Notes: generated from the letters alone by a model not told the origin. A DNA stretch of 64,000 nt from Myxococcales bacterium (GCA_020633295.1 JACKDW010000012.1:62001-126000), one strand, 5' to 3'. Shown: positions 41,501 through 50,265, counted from the first letter of the stretch. A program made the numbers and translations.

Positions 41501-42839
41501 CGACCTTGTCCTGGACGACGCGCGCGAGCCCCCGCTCGGTGCCGACCCAGAGGCCGCGGCTCGGCTGCAGGTGCAGCGCCTGGACCGTGTCGCTCGGCAG
41601 CTTGCTGCCGGCCGCGTTGAAGGTCGTCAGCGAGCCGCCCGCGTAGCGCACGAGGCCGCCGCCGAGCGTGCCGAGCCAGATGACGCCCTCGTCGTCCCCG
41701 AGCACCGCGCTCACCGAGTCGACCGGCAGGCCCTCGCGCGCGCTGAAGAGGATGTACGGCGCGTCGGCGAGCTGCTCGAGGCCGCCGCCGAGCGTGCCGA
41801 TCCAGATGTTGCCGTAGTGGTCCTCGGCGAGCGCCTGCACGCTCGCGCTGGCGAGCCCGTCGGCGGGCGTGAAGCGGTTGACGCGGCCGTTGGCGATGCG
41901 GCTGAGGCCGCCCTCGGCGGTGCCGATCCAGAGGTTGCCGTTGCGGTCGACCTGCAGCGTCGTGACGTCGTCGCCCGAGAGCCCGCTGTCGGTCTTGTAG
42001 GTCTTCCAGTCGCCCTCGCGCAGGCGCCCGAGGCCGCCGTCGGTGCCGACCCAGAGGTCGCCGGCGAGGTCACGCGTGATCGCGCCCACGGCGTCGCTCG
42101 GGAGCCCGCGCTGCGTCGTGTAGCGCGTCTGCGTCGACCGGACCTCGAGCTCGTCCGTGATCTCGACGCGCGCGAGGCCGGCGCTCGCGGTGCCGATCCA
42201 GATCGACCCGTCGGCGTCGAGGTGCAGCGCCGTGATCTCGTCGCTGGGCAGCCCGTCGGCGGCGGTGAAGCGCCGCAGCGCGCCGCTCTCGAGGTCGCGT
42301 CGCACGAGGCCGGCGCTCGTGGCGATCCACAGCGCGCGCGCGTCCGCGGCCAGGCTCGTGAGCTCGCCCGCCGGCAGCCCGCTCTCGCTGTCGAGCGTCT
42401 CCACGAGCACGCCGCCTCGCAGGCGCGCGAGCGCGTCGGCGTCGGTCGCGACCCAGAGGTCGCCGCGCGCGTCCTCGGTCATCGAGAGCACCCGGCGCCC
42501 GCGGAACGTCGGGCTGTCGTCGACGGCCGGCCGCGTGAAGCGGACGCCGTCGTAGCGCACGAGCCCGCCGGCGGTGCCGATCCAGAGGAAGCCGTCGCGC
42601 GTCTGCGTCAGCGCGGTGATCGTGTCGTCGCCGAGCCCCGAGCCCGCGCTCCAGACCTGGTGTCGGTACTGGGTGATCGCGCGATCGGGGTCGAGCGCGC
42701 TCGCGGGCGACGCGGCGCACAGCCACGTCAGCGCGAGCGCGGCGAGCATGGCCGCTCGCCCCGTTCGCCCCCAGCGACGATCTCCGGGCGCACGGCGGAG
42801 CACGTCGGCATTGTGCAGGGAAATGCGTTTACTCGCCAC
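38550..42839 (-). CDS. two-component-regulator-type propeller fused to a Ser/Thr kinase
   Basis: 1429 residues from a GTG; an ATG at 42749 just before the signal peptide (MLAALALTWLCAASPASA) is an equally good start. The periplasmic part is a two-component regulator propeller of about 14 blades with W-IGT-GGL-R motifs (LWIGTAGGLVRYDG onward), then a Y_Y_Y-like domain (about 690-780), a membrane helix (GVVLVVALVLLLALLGALAH, about 795-815), a coiled coil, a GAF-like region and a Cys4 motif (CAVCRRC...ERCPEDQG). The kinase domain follows (about 1065-1340: GQGGMG, IKII, HRDIKPEN, DFG, YMSPEQ), all residues intact. In other bacteria this receptor ends in a histidine kinase; here a Ser/Thr kinase takes its place. 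Confidence 0.9.
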   Translation of the reverse strand: MASKRISLHNADVLRRAPGDRRWGRTGRAAMLAALALTWLCAASPASALDPDRAITQYRHQVWSAGSGLGDDTITALTQTRDGFLWIGTAGGLVRYDGVRFTRPAVDDSPTFRGRRVLSMTEDARGDLWVATDADALARLRGGVLVETLDSESGLPAGELTSLAADARALWIATSAGLVRRDLESGALRRFTAADGLPSDEITALHLDADGSIWIGTASAGLARVEITDELEVRSTQTRYTTQRGLPSDAVGAITRDLAGDLWVGTDGGLGRLREGDWKTYKTDSGLSGDDVTTLQVDRNGNLWIGTAEGGLSRIANGRVNRFTPADGLASASVQALAEDHYGNIWIGTLGGGLEQLADAPYILFSAREGLPVDSVSAVLGDDEGVIWLGTLGGGLVRYAGGSLTTFNAAGSKLPSDTVQALHLQPSRGLWVGTERGLARVVQDKVEPALAELGEALPRSITAITSDLRGNLWLGTAEDGLVRYNDSYDVEPLRRYAIEDGLTSETITTLHVDADDQLWIGTRGGGLLRMDGDEITRQDDPDDLIADVIRVIHEDPGGALWVGTEHTGLLRVQDGVIDALTAAEGLPDDSVLQILEDGAGNFWLTGSGGLYRVVQEELAEVADGLRERVDPVAIEGNAIEGSANIGVRPPGAIGSPNAWRASDGDLWFATDAGVMKIDPEPTPRVPAPPVVLESVRVDGHTLDPSTPLTLAPGARTLTIDYTVPAFVAPDQLRFRYILEGFDAAWTEAGARRTAIYTSLPPGAYRFRVAASTGLEEWSSTETVLALTQEDSGAWGRGVVLVVALVLLLALLGALAHVLRMRATRARLEVHRRESSARARELREATREMVKLRRALAKARERPELEMWVRALALDLARPLEASAIDVWLLEDAVPSDELEDDSGARELTQELTALTETIADPPPLHAVREAAQSQRVLVHDDTSLAAIHGAGWAVGFKGGESLTPQALLGVVVIRGRATTWDESEQRLVLCFAQQIGAAVELARLREAITAEHSRVVVTRERLIARGDELLTVCAVCRRCYAHTVERCPEDQGRLEVQGVLPYKIMGRYRMIRFLGQGGMGTVYEAIDQRLDRQVAIKIIRPEYFRDVNVRMRFRQEARSIAKISHPGVIALYDTGELGDGSAFLVMEKLEGLDLADLLHDYGPATPQQVALLLRQGGAALTAAHAVALVHRDIKPENIFLVEGPGGHQVKILDFGLAKSMGLESTSLTQTGVVMGTPVYMSPEQIQGKDLDARSDLYSFACVCYEALTGRRVVESEEFARICAEVMHTTPPPLRQYVPEIPSAVDRAFHRALKKRRDERHDSIHDWVESFVTALERVEVRHRGWPDRLRAAPTIDLEKTAPQQDNLDDILSASDTALAGVRERGGSGARESGEPADPAASQRASEDGTVTTQFRKLAVRGHDDWQPPRA

Positions 42840-42877
42840 AGGGGCGGGTTTGTGCGCTCACGCCCGCGCGCTCGCGT

Positions 42878-43909
42878 TCACGCGCCCCCGGGCGCTCGCT
42901 CGCCCTCGGGCGCGCTCACCAGCACGCGGCCGAGCAGGCGGAGGACGAAGGGCGTCGCCGTGATCGCCGTGAGCAGCGCGAGCAGCAGCGCCGGGCTGAG
43001 GTAGTGCCACGCGCCCCCGAGCGCGCGGGCGTGCTCGGGCAGCGGCGCGCCCGTGAAGAACCATCGCTCGACCGCCACCGCGTGCGGGGTGATCAGGACG
43101 GCGACCGTGACGCACGTCAGCCACAGGCCGACCAGGCCGATCGCGCGACCGAGCACGAGCAGCGCGGCGCAGATCACGATGGCGATCATCGCCACGCGCG
43201 GCCACGCGGGGACAAAATCGACCGCGACGCGGCTCGAGAGCTGGAGGATGTGATCGAGCAGCCCGCCCAGCGCGCCCGCCGTGTAGATCGACCAGCGGAT
43301 CGTCCGCGTCTGCCGGTCGGTATAGGGCGCCCAGTGATTCGTAAGCCAGCGGTGGCGCGAGGCGTCGCGCTCGAAGCGTCGCACGAGGTCGGACGAGGCG
43401 AGCAACGCGATCGCCGCCAGCGGGAGCACGCCGAGGGTCCAGATGTCTGCGCGCTCCAGCCCGAATCGGAGGTGTGGCCACTGCTGGGCGAGCGCGCCGA
43501 CGCAGGCGCCCACGGCCGCCGCGCGCGCGAAGTACACCCGCGCCGCGAAGGCCAGCGTCGCCAGGATGTACACGAGGAGGTTCCCGAGGTCGACGGGGCC
43601 GCCGAGCAGCAGCTCTCCGCCGCACAGCGCGACGCCGCCCGCGAGGATGAGCAGCTCTCGCGCGCTGCGTCCGCCCGCCCACGCGACGTCGCGGTCGAGG
43701 AGCGGCGGGCGAGGATTGTGAGCGTGAAGGTCCGCGCGAGGGTCCGCGCGAGGGTCCGCGCGAGAGTCCGCGCGAGAGTCCGCGCGAGAGTCCGCGCGGA
43801 GGTCAGGCGAGCGAAGGTCAGGCGAGCGAAGGCCCGGCGAGCGAAGGCCCGGCGAGCGAAGGTCCGGCGAGCGAAGATCAGCAGCGCTGGGCGGGTTGGC
43901 ATCGGTCAT
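42878..43909 (-). CDS. multi-pass membrane protein with N-terminal tandem repeats
   Basis: 343 residues from the ATG at 43909. The first 55 residues are a short lead and tandem LRSPD/LRSPG and RADS/RADP repeats, basic and Pro/Asp-rich. About seven hydrophobic helices follow (LLILAGGVALCGGELLLGG, LLVYILATLAFAARVYFA, VAMIAIVICAALLVLG, LVGLWLTCVTVAVLI, YLSPALLLALLTAITA). No transporter or enzyme motif recognised. The 12 and 15 bp repeats at DNA level suggest length variation of the cytoplasmic tail. Confidence 0.65.
   Translation of the reverse strand: MTDANPPSAADLRSPDLRSPGLRSPGLRSPDLRSPDLRADSRADSRADSRADPRADPRADLHAHNPRPPLLDRDVAWAGGRSARELLILAGGVALCGGELLLGGPVDLGNLLVYILATLAFAARVYFARAAAVGACVGALAQQWPHLRFGLERADIWTLGVLPLAAIALLASSDLVRRFERDASRHRWLTNHWAPYTDRQTRTIRWSIYTAGALGGLLDHILQLSSRVAVDFVPAWPRVAMIAIVICAALLVLGRAIGLVGLWLTCVTVAVLITPHAVAVERWFFTGAPLPEHARALGGAWHYLSPALLLALLTAITATPFVLRLLGRVLVSAPEGERAPGGA
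43729..43875. repeat. two adjacent tandem arrays (12 bp x 6, 15 bp x 5) in a membrane protein gene
   Basis: Six units of ggtccgcgcgag (or agtccg variant) run from 43729 to 43800, followed by five units of ggtcaggcgagcgaa-type from 43801 to 43875. Both unit lengths are multiples of three and keep the frame. Confidence 0.85.
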
Positions 43910-44020
43910 GGCGTTTTCGCTCCTGTGGTGACGCTGCGTGAGGGTAGCAGGCGGCGCGCACTCGAGCTCTGTCACCGCAACGCGGCCCCGTCGGGCCTGA
44001 GAGACACCTCGCGCGTCGGG

Positions 44021-44422
44021 TCATGCGGAGGTCCGCGTCGTAGCGAGCTGGCGCAGCGCGACCCAGCACAGCAGCGCGCCGATCACCTCGCCGGCCCACA
44101 GCGGCCAGGTGATCGCGCGCTGGGGGCCGTCGAGCGCGATCCCGACGAGGCGCGCGAGCGCCATGCCGGAGAGGGCGAACAGCGCGATCGTGAGGCCGCG
44201 GGGCAGCTGGGCAGGATCGCGCGCGTGTCCCCAAAGGTGCGTGAAGAGCACGGCCGCGAGCCCGAGCTCGAGGCCGCCGTAGACCGCCCGGATGTCGGCG
44301 ACGCCCGTCGGCGTGGCGGCGTGGATGTCGACCTGCGCCGTCATGGTCTCGGGCGCGATCAGGAACGCGAGCCCGGCGGCGAGGAACAGCAGGCACGAGA
44401 GCAGCAAGACGACGCGCGGCAT
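44021..44422 (-). CDS. DUF4345-like small membrane protein
   Basis: 133 residues from the ATG at 44422. Four hydrophobic helices: VVLLLSCLLFLAAGLAFLIA, a second around VYGGLELGLAAVLFTHLWG, LTIALFALSGMALARLVG, and WAGEVIGALLCWVALRQL. The pattern 'APETM near the first helix, DIRAVYGGLELG' fits the DUF4345 family of unknown function. Divergent from the BASS transporter gene with 62 bp between starts. Confidence 0.75.
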   Translation of the reverse strand: MPRVVLLLSCLLFLAAGLAFLIAPETMTAQVDIHAATPTGVADIRAVYGGLELGLAAVLFTHLWGHARDPAQLPRGLTIALFALSGMALARLVGIALDGPQRAITWPLWAGEVIGALLCWVALRQLATTRTSA

Positions 44423-44484
44423 CCCGATCGTTGTACCCGAACGCGCGCGTCGCCGACGTCCTTCGCGCGCGAGTACCATGTCGC

Positions 44485-45378
44485 ATGCTCTCAGGACTCG
44501 AGAAAGCGCTGCTCGCCGTCTTGCTGCTCGTGCTGATGACGGGCATGGGCGCGACCCTGACGCGTCGCGACTTCAGCGAGATCGCGCGCCGGCCCCGGGG
44601 CGTGCTGATCGGGCTCGCGTCGCAGTACGGCTGGATGCCGCTGCTCGCGTTCGTGCTCGCGCGCGCGCTCGGGCTCGACGACGCGTTCGCCGTCGGCCTG
44701 CTGATCGTCGGCTGCACCCCGGGCGGCACGACCTCGAACCTGTTCACCTACTACTCGCGCGCCGATGTCTCGCTGAGCATCTCGATGACGGTGGTCTCGA
44801 CGCTGTGCGCCTTCGTGATGATGCCGCTGCTGCTCGGGCTCTACATCGGTCAGCTCGGCGACGGGACCATCGAGATCCCCTACGGCAACATCGTCGTCAC
44901 GCTCGTGCTCGTGCTCGTGCCGGTCGCGCTCGGCATGTGGATAAAATCCCGCAGCGCGCGGGCGGCCGCGATCACCGAGCGCGTCGGCAGCGTCGCGGGC
45001 ATCGGCGTGCTCGCGCTGCTGATCATCAGCGGGCTCGTCAAGAACGTCGGGCTCCTGCTGCAGACGACCGCGTCGATGTACGTCGCGGCGATCGGCCTCG
45101 GCGTCGCCGGCATGGCGCTCGGCTACCTCGCGGCGCGCGTGCTCGGCCTCGGTCGCCCGCAGCGGCGAGCCGTCGCGCTCGAGACGGGCATTCAGAACAG
45201 CCCGCTCGCGCTCGGCATCATCGTCGCCAGCTTCCCGGACGCGCTGCACGAGCGCATGATGTGGTTGCCGCTGCTCTACGCGCTGCTCGTGCTGCTCAGC
45301 GCGTCGGTCGTCACGCTCTATTTCGCGTCGACGTCGCGGCCGCCGGCGCACGCGGAGGGCGCGGGTTCGCGCGGGTGA
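44485..45378 (+). CDS. bile acid:sodium symporter (BASS)-family transporter
   Basis: 297 residues from the ATG at 44485, nine to ten membrane helices. Family features: MGMGATLTRRDFSEIARRP near the start, VGLLIVGCTPGGTTSNLFTYYSRADVSLSISM in the core crossover region, and ETGIQNSPLALGII near the second crossover helix. BASS proteins import anions such as bile acids, pantoate or pyruvate with sodium. The substrate cannot be told. A cyclase-domain gene follows 35 bp downstream. Confidence 0.88.
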   Translation: MLSGLEKALLAVLLLVLMTGMGATLTRRDFSEIARRPRGVLIGLASQYGWMPLLAFVLARALGLDDAFAVGLLIVGCTPGGTTSNLFTYYSRADVSLSISMTVVSTLCAFVMMPLLLGLYIGQLGDGTIEIPYGNIVVTLVLVLVPVALGMWIKSRSARAAAITERVGSVAGIGVLALLIISGLVKNVGLLLQTTASMYVAAIGLGVAGMALGYLAARVLGLGRPQRRAVALETGIQNSPLALGIIVASFPDALHERMMWLPLLYALLVLLSASVVTLYFASTSRPPAHAEGAGSRG

Positions 45379-45413
45379 TTGACAGGCTCGCGGCGCCGCG
45401 CGAAACCTCGAGG

Positions 45414-46088
45414 ATGCAGGACGAGCCGGAGCAGCCGCACACGCTCGTGATCACCAACACCCAGTCTCTGCTCGACGCCCTCGACCGCCGCGGCGTCAGC
45501 GACGCCGAGCGGCGCGCGTTTGATGACTCCATCTGGTCCGCGCGGGGGGTCGACGCCTCCATCCTCGTCACGGACCTCTCCGGGTTCACGCGCCTGACCC
45601 GCCGGCACGGCATCATCCACTTCCTCGCGGTGTTCCGCCGCTGCCAGAACATCTGCCTCCCGCTCATCACAGGCCACGGCGGCTTCACGCTCAAGCAGGA
45701 CGCCGACGACCTCATCGCGCTGTTCCCGGACCCGAGCTCGGCGGTCGCGGCCGCGCTCGGGATGATCAAGGCCGCGCACGAGCTCAACACGACGCTCGAC
45801 GAGGACGACCGCGTGGGCCTGTGCATCGGCGTCGAGCACGGGCGCATGCTCCGGCTCGACGATGACGCCTTCGGCGACCCCGTAAACGTCGCGTTCAAGC
45901 TCGGGGAGGACATCGCCGAGGCGGGCGAGGTGCTGATCGGCGCGAGCGCCTTCGCGAGGGTGGAGGAGCTCGACTACGACTTCACCGGCTACTCCGTGAG
46001 CGAGGCCCGCGGCGCCGAGACCGGCAAGGTCGTGCTCGAGCATCGCGCCGTTCGCTGGGTCGGCGACGACCCGTCGGGCGCGGGCTGA
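45414..46088 (+). CDS. class III adenylate/guanylate cyclase-domain protein
   Basis: 224 residues from the ATG at 45414; a GTG at 45375 is an alternative. The catalytic core is visible: SILVTDLSGFTRLTRRHG (first metal-binding Asp), GHGGFTLKQDADDLIALF (specificity Lys and second Asp), and GLCIGVEHGRMLRLDDDAFGDPVNVAFKL. The metal-binding Asp residues and the transition-state Asn-like position appear present, though the usual GD(A/G) is QDADD. No sensor domain, so it is a solo cyclase, possibly part of a regulatory pair. It follows the BASS transporter, maybe in one transcript. Confidence 0.82.
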   Translation: MQDEPEQPHTLVITNTQSLLDALDRRGVSDAERRAFDDSIWSARGVDASILVTDLSGFTRLTRRHGIIHFLAVFRRCQNICLPLITGHGGFTLKQDADDLIALFPDPSSAVAAALGMIKAAHELNTTLDEDDRVGLCIGVEHGRMLRLDDDAFGDPVNVAFKLGEDIAEAGEVLIGASAFARVEELDYDFTGYSVSEARGAETGKVVLEHRAVRWVGDDPSGAG

Positions 46089-46156
46089 CGGGCGCCTTCG
46101 AGCCGCGCGCGTCGATCGACATCTCGCCGGGGTCGCGGCGTCCTATACTAGGAGAC

Positions 46157-47661
46157 ATGTCGTGGCGGACGCACGCCCGCGTCGGCCTCGCCGGGGCGCT
46201 CTGGGCGTGCACCGCCTGCGCCGCAGGCTCGACCCCCGCGCTCGACGCGACGCCCGTCGTCGCGTCGAGGCCGGCCACGGTGCCCGCGCCCGCGCTCGGC
46301 TTCGTCGAGACCCCGCCGACGCGTCCGGGCGCGTCCAACGAGCCCGCGCCCGCGCCCGCGCCCGCGCGCGGAGACGATGAGGAGGACGACAAGTCGCCGC
46401 CACCGACGTCGAGGCGAGCGGCCCAGCCCGCGCGGCGAGCCGGCGCGCCGCGATCGCGGGCGCGACCTGGACGCCGCCGGGCGCGACGGGCCGCAGGGGC
46501 CTGACCGCGCTGCCGCGACCCTCGTCCGCGTCGTCAGGAGCCCGGGCCGCGGCGCTGCTCGAGCGCGCCTTCGCCAGCAGCCGCTGCGGCGGCGGGATCC
46601 CGGGGGGCGCGCCGCCGTCGGAGGAGCGCGACCCGGCGTTCTGGCGCGCGCGACCGGACGAGTCCCTCGAGGCGACGCGGCGCGGCGACATCGTCCTGCT
46701 CTATCGGACATGGCGCGGCAGCGGCGTGACGGCGGAGCACGGCGTCGAGATCACGCGCTACGACGCGCGCGCCTGCACGCGCCAGTCGATCTCCGTGGAG
46801 GTCGGCGACGGGGGCCTGAGCGCGCGGCTGTTCGGGGACCCCGGCGCGCGCGTGGTCCAGGAGGCGATCGGCCCGCGGCTCGACCCCGACGAGCCGCGAC
46901 ACGCCTACGCGCGCCTGCTGGCGACGCGCGGCGGCGTCTGTGAGCCAGACAGCGGCGAGGACGTGCTCGCCGACGAGGTGCCTGTCTCGTCCGTCCGCTT
47001 CGCGCTGCAGGCGCTGCCGTTCACCGCCCAGCGCTGGCATCGCGGTCGACCGCGCGCGCAGCAGCGCGTGTGGTACCCGGTCGATGAGCTCGACGACCAG
47101 GAAGGGGAGGCGATCGCGGCCCGGGTCATCGCCGCGCCGGGCGCTTCGCGGACGCTGCGTCGCGTCGGTCGCCATGAGCTGTTCGGCGCCGAGCTGCACG
47201 GGCGCAACGGCGGCTTCGCGCTGGGCGTCTTCGATCGCGTCGGCGACCGACACCGCTGGGTGCTGGTCACGCGCGCGTGCTTGTACGGGACGACGCTGCG
47301 CTGGCTCGCCTCCGGCGAGGGGCTCGTGGTCGGCTACGCGGTCTCGCAGCACCCGATCTACGCCGAGGACGGGCGCGACGGGCTGTTCGTCGTCGACCTC
47401 CGCGAGGGCCGAGCGTTTCGCCTGCTGCTCGAGGGCAGCGCGCTCGTGTGGGAGCCGTGCCCGGGCGGCGCGGGCACGAACGCGGGCGCGGACGACGACG
47501 TCGAGGATGGAGACGAGGATGGCGCCTGTGACATGTCGCTGCGGGCCGCGCCGACGCCCGCGCTCATCGGGCGTTTTCGTCACGGCGCCCACGCGCTGCG
47601 GACCCGCAGCGGCGCGCGCGTGACCCTCGAGGAGCTGCGGGCCGCGCTCGATCAGCGCTGA
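46157..47661 (+). CDS. lipoprotein of unknown function, one probable frameshift
   Basis: A lipoprotein leader (MSWRTHARVGLAGALWACTAC) starts at the ATG 46157 and runs into an Ala/Pro/Asp/Glu-rich linker (PAPAPAPARGDDEEDDKS) in one frame. The coding signal then moves to another frame, open from 46381, reading DVEASGPARAASRRAAIAG on to a folded-looking body that ends at 47661 with no start codon of its own before 46726. The shift lies between about 46390 and 46500. Joined length is about 500 residues. The body has Cys pairs (SRCGGGIPGG, GVCEPDSG, RACLYGTT) and an acidic stretch (DDDVEDGDEDG). No family recognised. Confidence 0.65.
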
Positions 47662-47664
47662 CGC

Positions 47665-48153
47665 TCACGACAGGCTCGCGCGCCACACGTGCGCGCCGAT
47701 CCCCAGCGCCATGTTGAGCGCGTTCGCGGTGACCATCACCACCCCCACGCGGAAGAACCGGGCCTTGATCGCGGGCAGCTCGTCGTGGGTCGCGAAGGTC
47801 CGCCGCGGCCACAGCACCCACGAGACGTAGAAGAACGCGCCGGCGCTGATCGTGAACAGCGAGAGCTTCAGCCCGAACAGCGCGAGCCACAGCGGGTCAG
47901 CCTGGACCTGGTGTCCGGGCCAGGCCGCGAGCGCGGCGCCCGAGACGAGGATCGCGACGACCCCCGAGAACACCTTCCAGCGGGCCCCGTGCACCACCGT
48001 GAAGATGAAGTCCTCGAAGTCCGCCTCGCGCGCGAAGTACTGCTCGGCGCGCGGGTGCAGGATGAAGATCGAGAACACCATCGCGCCGATCCACACGCCG
48101 CCGCCGAGCACGTGCACCCCCAGGATCGTCGCCTCGCCGAGGAGCTTCAGCAT
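47665..48153 (-). CDS. CopD-like/DUF2269-type membrane protein
   Basis: 162 residues with four helices: VHVLGGGVWIGAMVFSIFIL, VFSGVVAILVSGAALAAWPG, PLWLALFGLKLSLFTISAG, and VVMVTANALNMALGIGAHVW. The His in the first helix (ATILGVHVLGGGVWIG) and the WxGxxxF pattern fit copper-resistance D/DUF2269 families, which can hold heme or copper. No heme-handling gene is nearby. The ends of this gene and the lipoprotein on the other strand are three bases apart. Confidence 0.7.
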   Translation of the reverse strand: MLKLLGEATILGVHVLGGGVWIGAMVFSIFILHPRAEQYFAREADFEDFIFTVVHGARWKVFSGVVAILVSGAALAAWPGHQVQADPLWLALFGLKLSLFTISAGAFFYVSWVLWPRRTFATHDELPAIKARFFRVGVVMVTANALNMALGIGAHVWRASLS

Positions 48154-48174
48154 CGCGGTCTCGGGCGGTCTCCG

Positions 48175-49200
48175 CTAGAAGCGGCCGGTCAGCGAGAGGC
48201 CCGCGTAGCCGCGCCCGACGCTCGGCGTCAGCGCGCTGGCGAGGCCGCGCTCGCGCTTGTACCCGGCCGCGTAGGTCAGCATCAGCGCGCCGAAGGTGAT
48301 CGCGGCGTAGCTGAGGTCGGCCGAGCCGTCGATCACGAGCTGGTTCTTGTTCGCGCAGGTCTCGAAGCCCTCGTGGGCGCAGCGGTTCTTGAACCAGTCG
48401 GTGAGCATCACGCCGCGCGTGATGAGCAGCGAGAGCACGCCCAGGCCGAGCAGCGCCCCGCCGGGGCCCGCGATCGCGCCGAGCGATCGCGGCCCAAGGC
48501 CCGCGACCATGTCGCGGTTGGCCGCGCCGCGACCGAGGAAGTGCCCGCCGAGCGCGCCGACCGGGATCGAGAGGAGCTGGAAGGCGCGCGCGCCGTAGCG
48601 GTAGCCGAGCCCCTGGCGCTCGCACTCGGCGAGGTTGTCGATCGGCGAGTCGGCGTCGTAGACCCCGCGATAGCAGCCGCTGACGTAGCTCGAGTGCAGG
48701 ACCTGGAGCCCGACGGCGCCGCCGAGCGTGAACACGGTCAGCACCGAGAGGCCGACGCCGACGCCGGTCAACGCGGGGCGCGGCTCGACTGCGGGGGGCG
48801 GCGCGGGGGCCTGCGCGTAGGGCTGCTGGACCACGGGCTGCGGCGGCGCCTGTCCCGGAGGATAGGGCTGCGGCGCGGGCTGTGGCTGCGGCGGGCTGTG
48901 GCTGCGGCGCGGGCGCCGCGCCGCGCCGCCACCAGGTGGGCGCGTCGCCCAGTCGGGCGCCGGCGGTTGCGGCTGTGGTTGCACGGGCTGTGGCTGCACG
49001 GGCTGCGGCTGCGGCTGCGGCTGCACGGGCTGCGGCTGCGCGGGCTGCGGCTGCGGCTGCGGCTGCGGCTGCGGGGCCGGCCCGGGCTCCGTGGACTGCG
49101 CGGACGCGGGCGCAGGCTGCCACAGCGCGAGCGTGATCGCCGGGGCGAGCGCGCTCGCGAGTCGTCGCGCGCGACCGAGCGTGCTGCGCCGAGTCGTCAT
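48175..49200 (-). CDS. secreted/membrane protein with Pro-Gln repeat linker
   Basis: 341 residues from the ATG at 49200. A signal peptide (RLASALAPAITLALWQPAPASAQ) is followed by a long (PQPQ)n-type linker (about residues 40-150), likely extended. The rest holds four hydrophobic segments (GVGLSVLTVFTLGGAVGLQV, FQLLSIPVGALGGHFLG, GGALLGLGVLSLLITRG, YAAITFGALMLTYAAG) and ends GYAGLSLTGRF, like an outer-membrane-targeted C-terminus. The stop of the upstream lipoprotein overlaps this start. Function unknown. Confidence 0.7.
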   Translation of the reverse strand: MTTRRSTLGRARRLASALAPAITLALWQPAPASAQSTEPGPAPQPQPQPQPQPAQPQPVQPQPQPQPVQPQPVQPQPQPPAPDWATRPPGGGAARRPRRSHSPPQPQPAPQPYPPGQAPPQPVVQQPYAQAPAPPPAVEPRPALTGVGVGLSVLTVFTLGGAVGLQVLHSSYVSGCYRGVYDADSPIDNLAECERQGLGYRYGARAFQLLSIPVGALGGHFLGRGAANRDMVAGLGPRSLGAIAGPGGALLGLGVLSLLITRGVMLTDWFKNRCAHEGFETCANKNQLVIDGSADLSYAAITFGALMLTYAAGYKRERGLASALTPSVGRGYAGLSLTGRF

Positions 49201-49646
49201 CGTCGTCGACGCCTCCGACCTGGCCAGAGGGACAGGGGAAGCAGCAGCGCGAGCAGCTCGCCGCCCGAGCGCGGCCCCCCGATCGCGCAGCCGTCGAGCT
49301 CCGGGTCGCAGTCGCGGCCCTCGGGCTCCTCGCCAGGGCACGCGATCTCGGGCGCGCTGTGGGCGAGCGGCTGCCCTTCGACGCGTGAGCACAGCGCCTC
49401 GAGGCCGCCCTCATCCTCGCACAGCGCCTCGCACTCGGCCTGCCCCGACACGCACACCAGCGTCTCGCGGTCGCAGAAGCCGGCGTCGCGGTACTGCGTG
49501 CCGTTGTTGCACTGGCACGTGACCTCGCAGATCCCGTCGTCGACGTCGCTGCAGGCCCCGAGCCACGCGCCCGCGGTCAGCCCGAGGCCGAGCAGCACCG
49601 CGAGCGCCCGGCGTTCCGCCCTCGCGCGCGCGCCTCGGTCAGTCAC
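49197..49646 (-). CDS. Cys-rich lipoprotein with MYXO-CTERM-like tail
   Basis: 149 residues from a GTG. Lipobox-like GAWLGAC, then a Cys-rich domain (CEVTCQCNNGTQYRDAGFC, CVSGQAECEALCED), then GGELLALLLPLSLWPGRRRRRR, a short hydrophobic segment with Arg-rich end as in MYXO-CTERM proteins. Its start lies inside the end of the upstream gene (8-base overlap) and its stop overlaps the next gene by four bases, so three genes (50265 to 48175) form one tight operon. Confidence 0.72.
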   Translation of the reverse strand: MTDRGARARAERRALAVLLGLGLTAGAWLGACSDVDDGICEVTCQCNNGTQYRDAGFCDRETLVCVSGQAECEALCEDEGGLEALCSRVEGQPLAHSAPEIACPGEEPEGRDCDPELDGCAIGGPRSGGELLALLLPLSLWPGRRRRRR

Positions 49647-50265
49647 CGTGCAGCCCCCCTGTCGAGCCAGAGGAGCCCGAGCCCCCGGTGTCCGTCGTCG
49701 TCGCGTCCGTCGAGCCGCCGGTCATGTCGTCCGTGTCTGTCCCCTGCGTGTCGCCGCTCGTGCCCGTGTCTGTGTCCGTGTCGCCGTCGGTCTCGGTCCC
49801 CGAGCCCGTGTCCGTCCCGGTCACGTCCGTCGTCGGGTCGGTGTCGTGCCCCGTGCTCGTCAGCCCCTCGACCTCGCACGACCCCTCGGCGCAGCGGTAG
49901 GCGTCCCACTTGCATCCGCAGATCGAGATGTTCTCGGACGGGCACAGGCCGGGGACGAACTGGGTTTCGAACAGGCCGTCGAAGAAGGAGCCGTCGCAGC
50001 CCCAGGCCGCGTCGACGCCGACGGACTCCGGTCGCTCCCCGCACGGCGAGTCCGCGTCGTCGTGCTCGCTCATGCACCGCGAGACGCACGCGCTGTCCTC
50101 GTCGCACGAGTCGCCGACGCAGTCGACGCAGTCGCGCGCGCACAAGAACGCGAGCTGGCACGCCTTCACCGGGCTCTCGGGGGCCGAGTGGACGTCGACC
50201 GGAGAGACGCACGCGGCCAGCGAGAGCGCGAGCAGCAGCGTCGAGCCAAGCACGCGAGAGCGCAC
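49639..50265 (-). CDS. Cys-rich lipoprotein with Asp/Thr-rich tail
   Basis: 208 residues from a GTG. Lipobox LSLAAC at residues 13-18, a Cys-rich domain of about 110 residues (ACQLAFLCARDCVDCVGDSCD, CVSRCMSEHDD, CGCKWDAYRCAEGSCE), and then a tail of Asp/Thr/Gly hexamer-type repeats with a few residues after it. First gene of an overlapping three-gene set. No family known. Confidence 0.72.
   Translation of the reverse strand: MRSRVLGSTLLLALSLAACVSPVDVHSAPESPVKACQLAFLCARDCVDCVGDSCDEDSACVSRCMSEHDDADSPCGERPESVGVDAAWGCDGSFFDGLFETQFVPGLCPSENISICGCKWDAYRCAEGSCEVEGLTSTGHDTDPTTDVTGTDTGSGTETDGDTDTDTGTSGDTQGTDTDDMTGGSTDATTTDTGGSGSSGSTGGLHGD

Noticed and set aside
46377..46943. Separate gene in the third frame of the frameshifted lipoprotein region.
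   Set aside because: Arg-rich and unlike the surrounding protein; the coding signal clearly moves from the first frame to the 46381-47661 frame.
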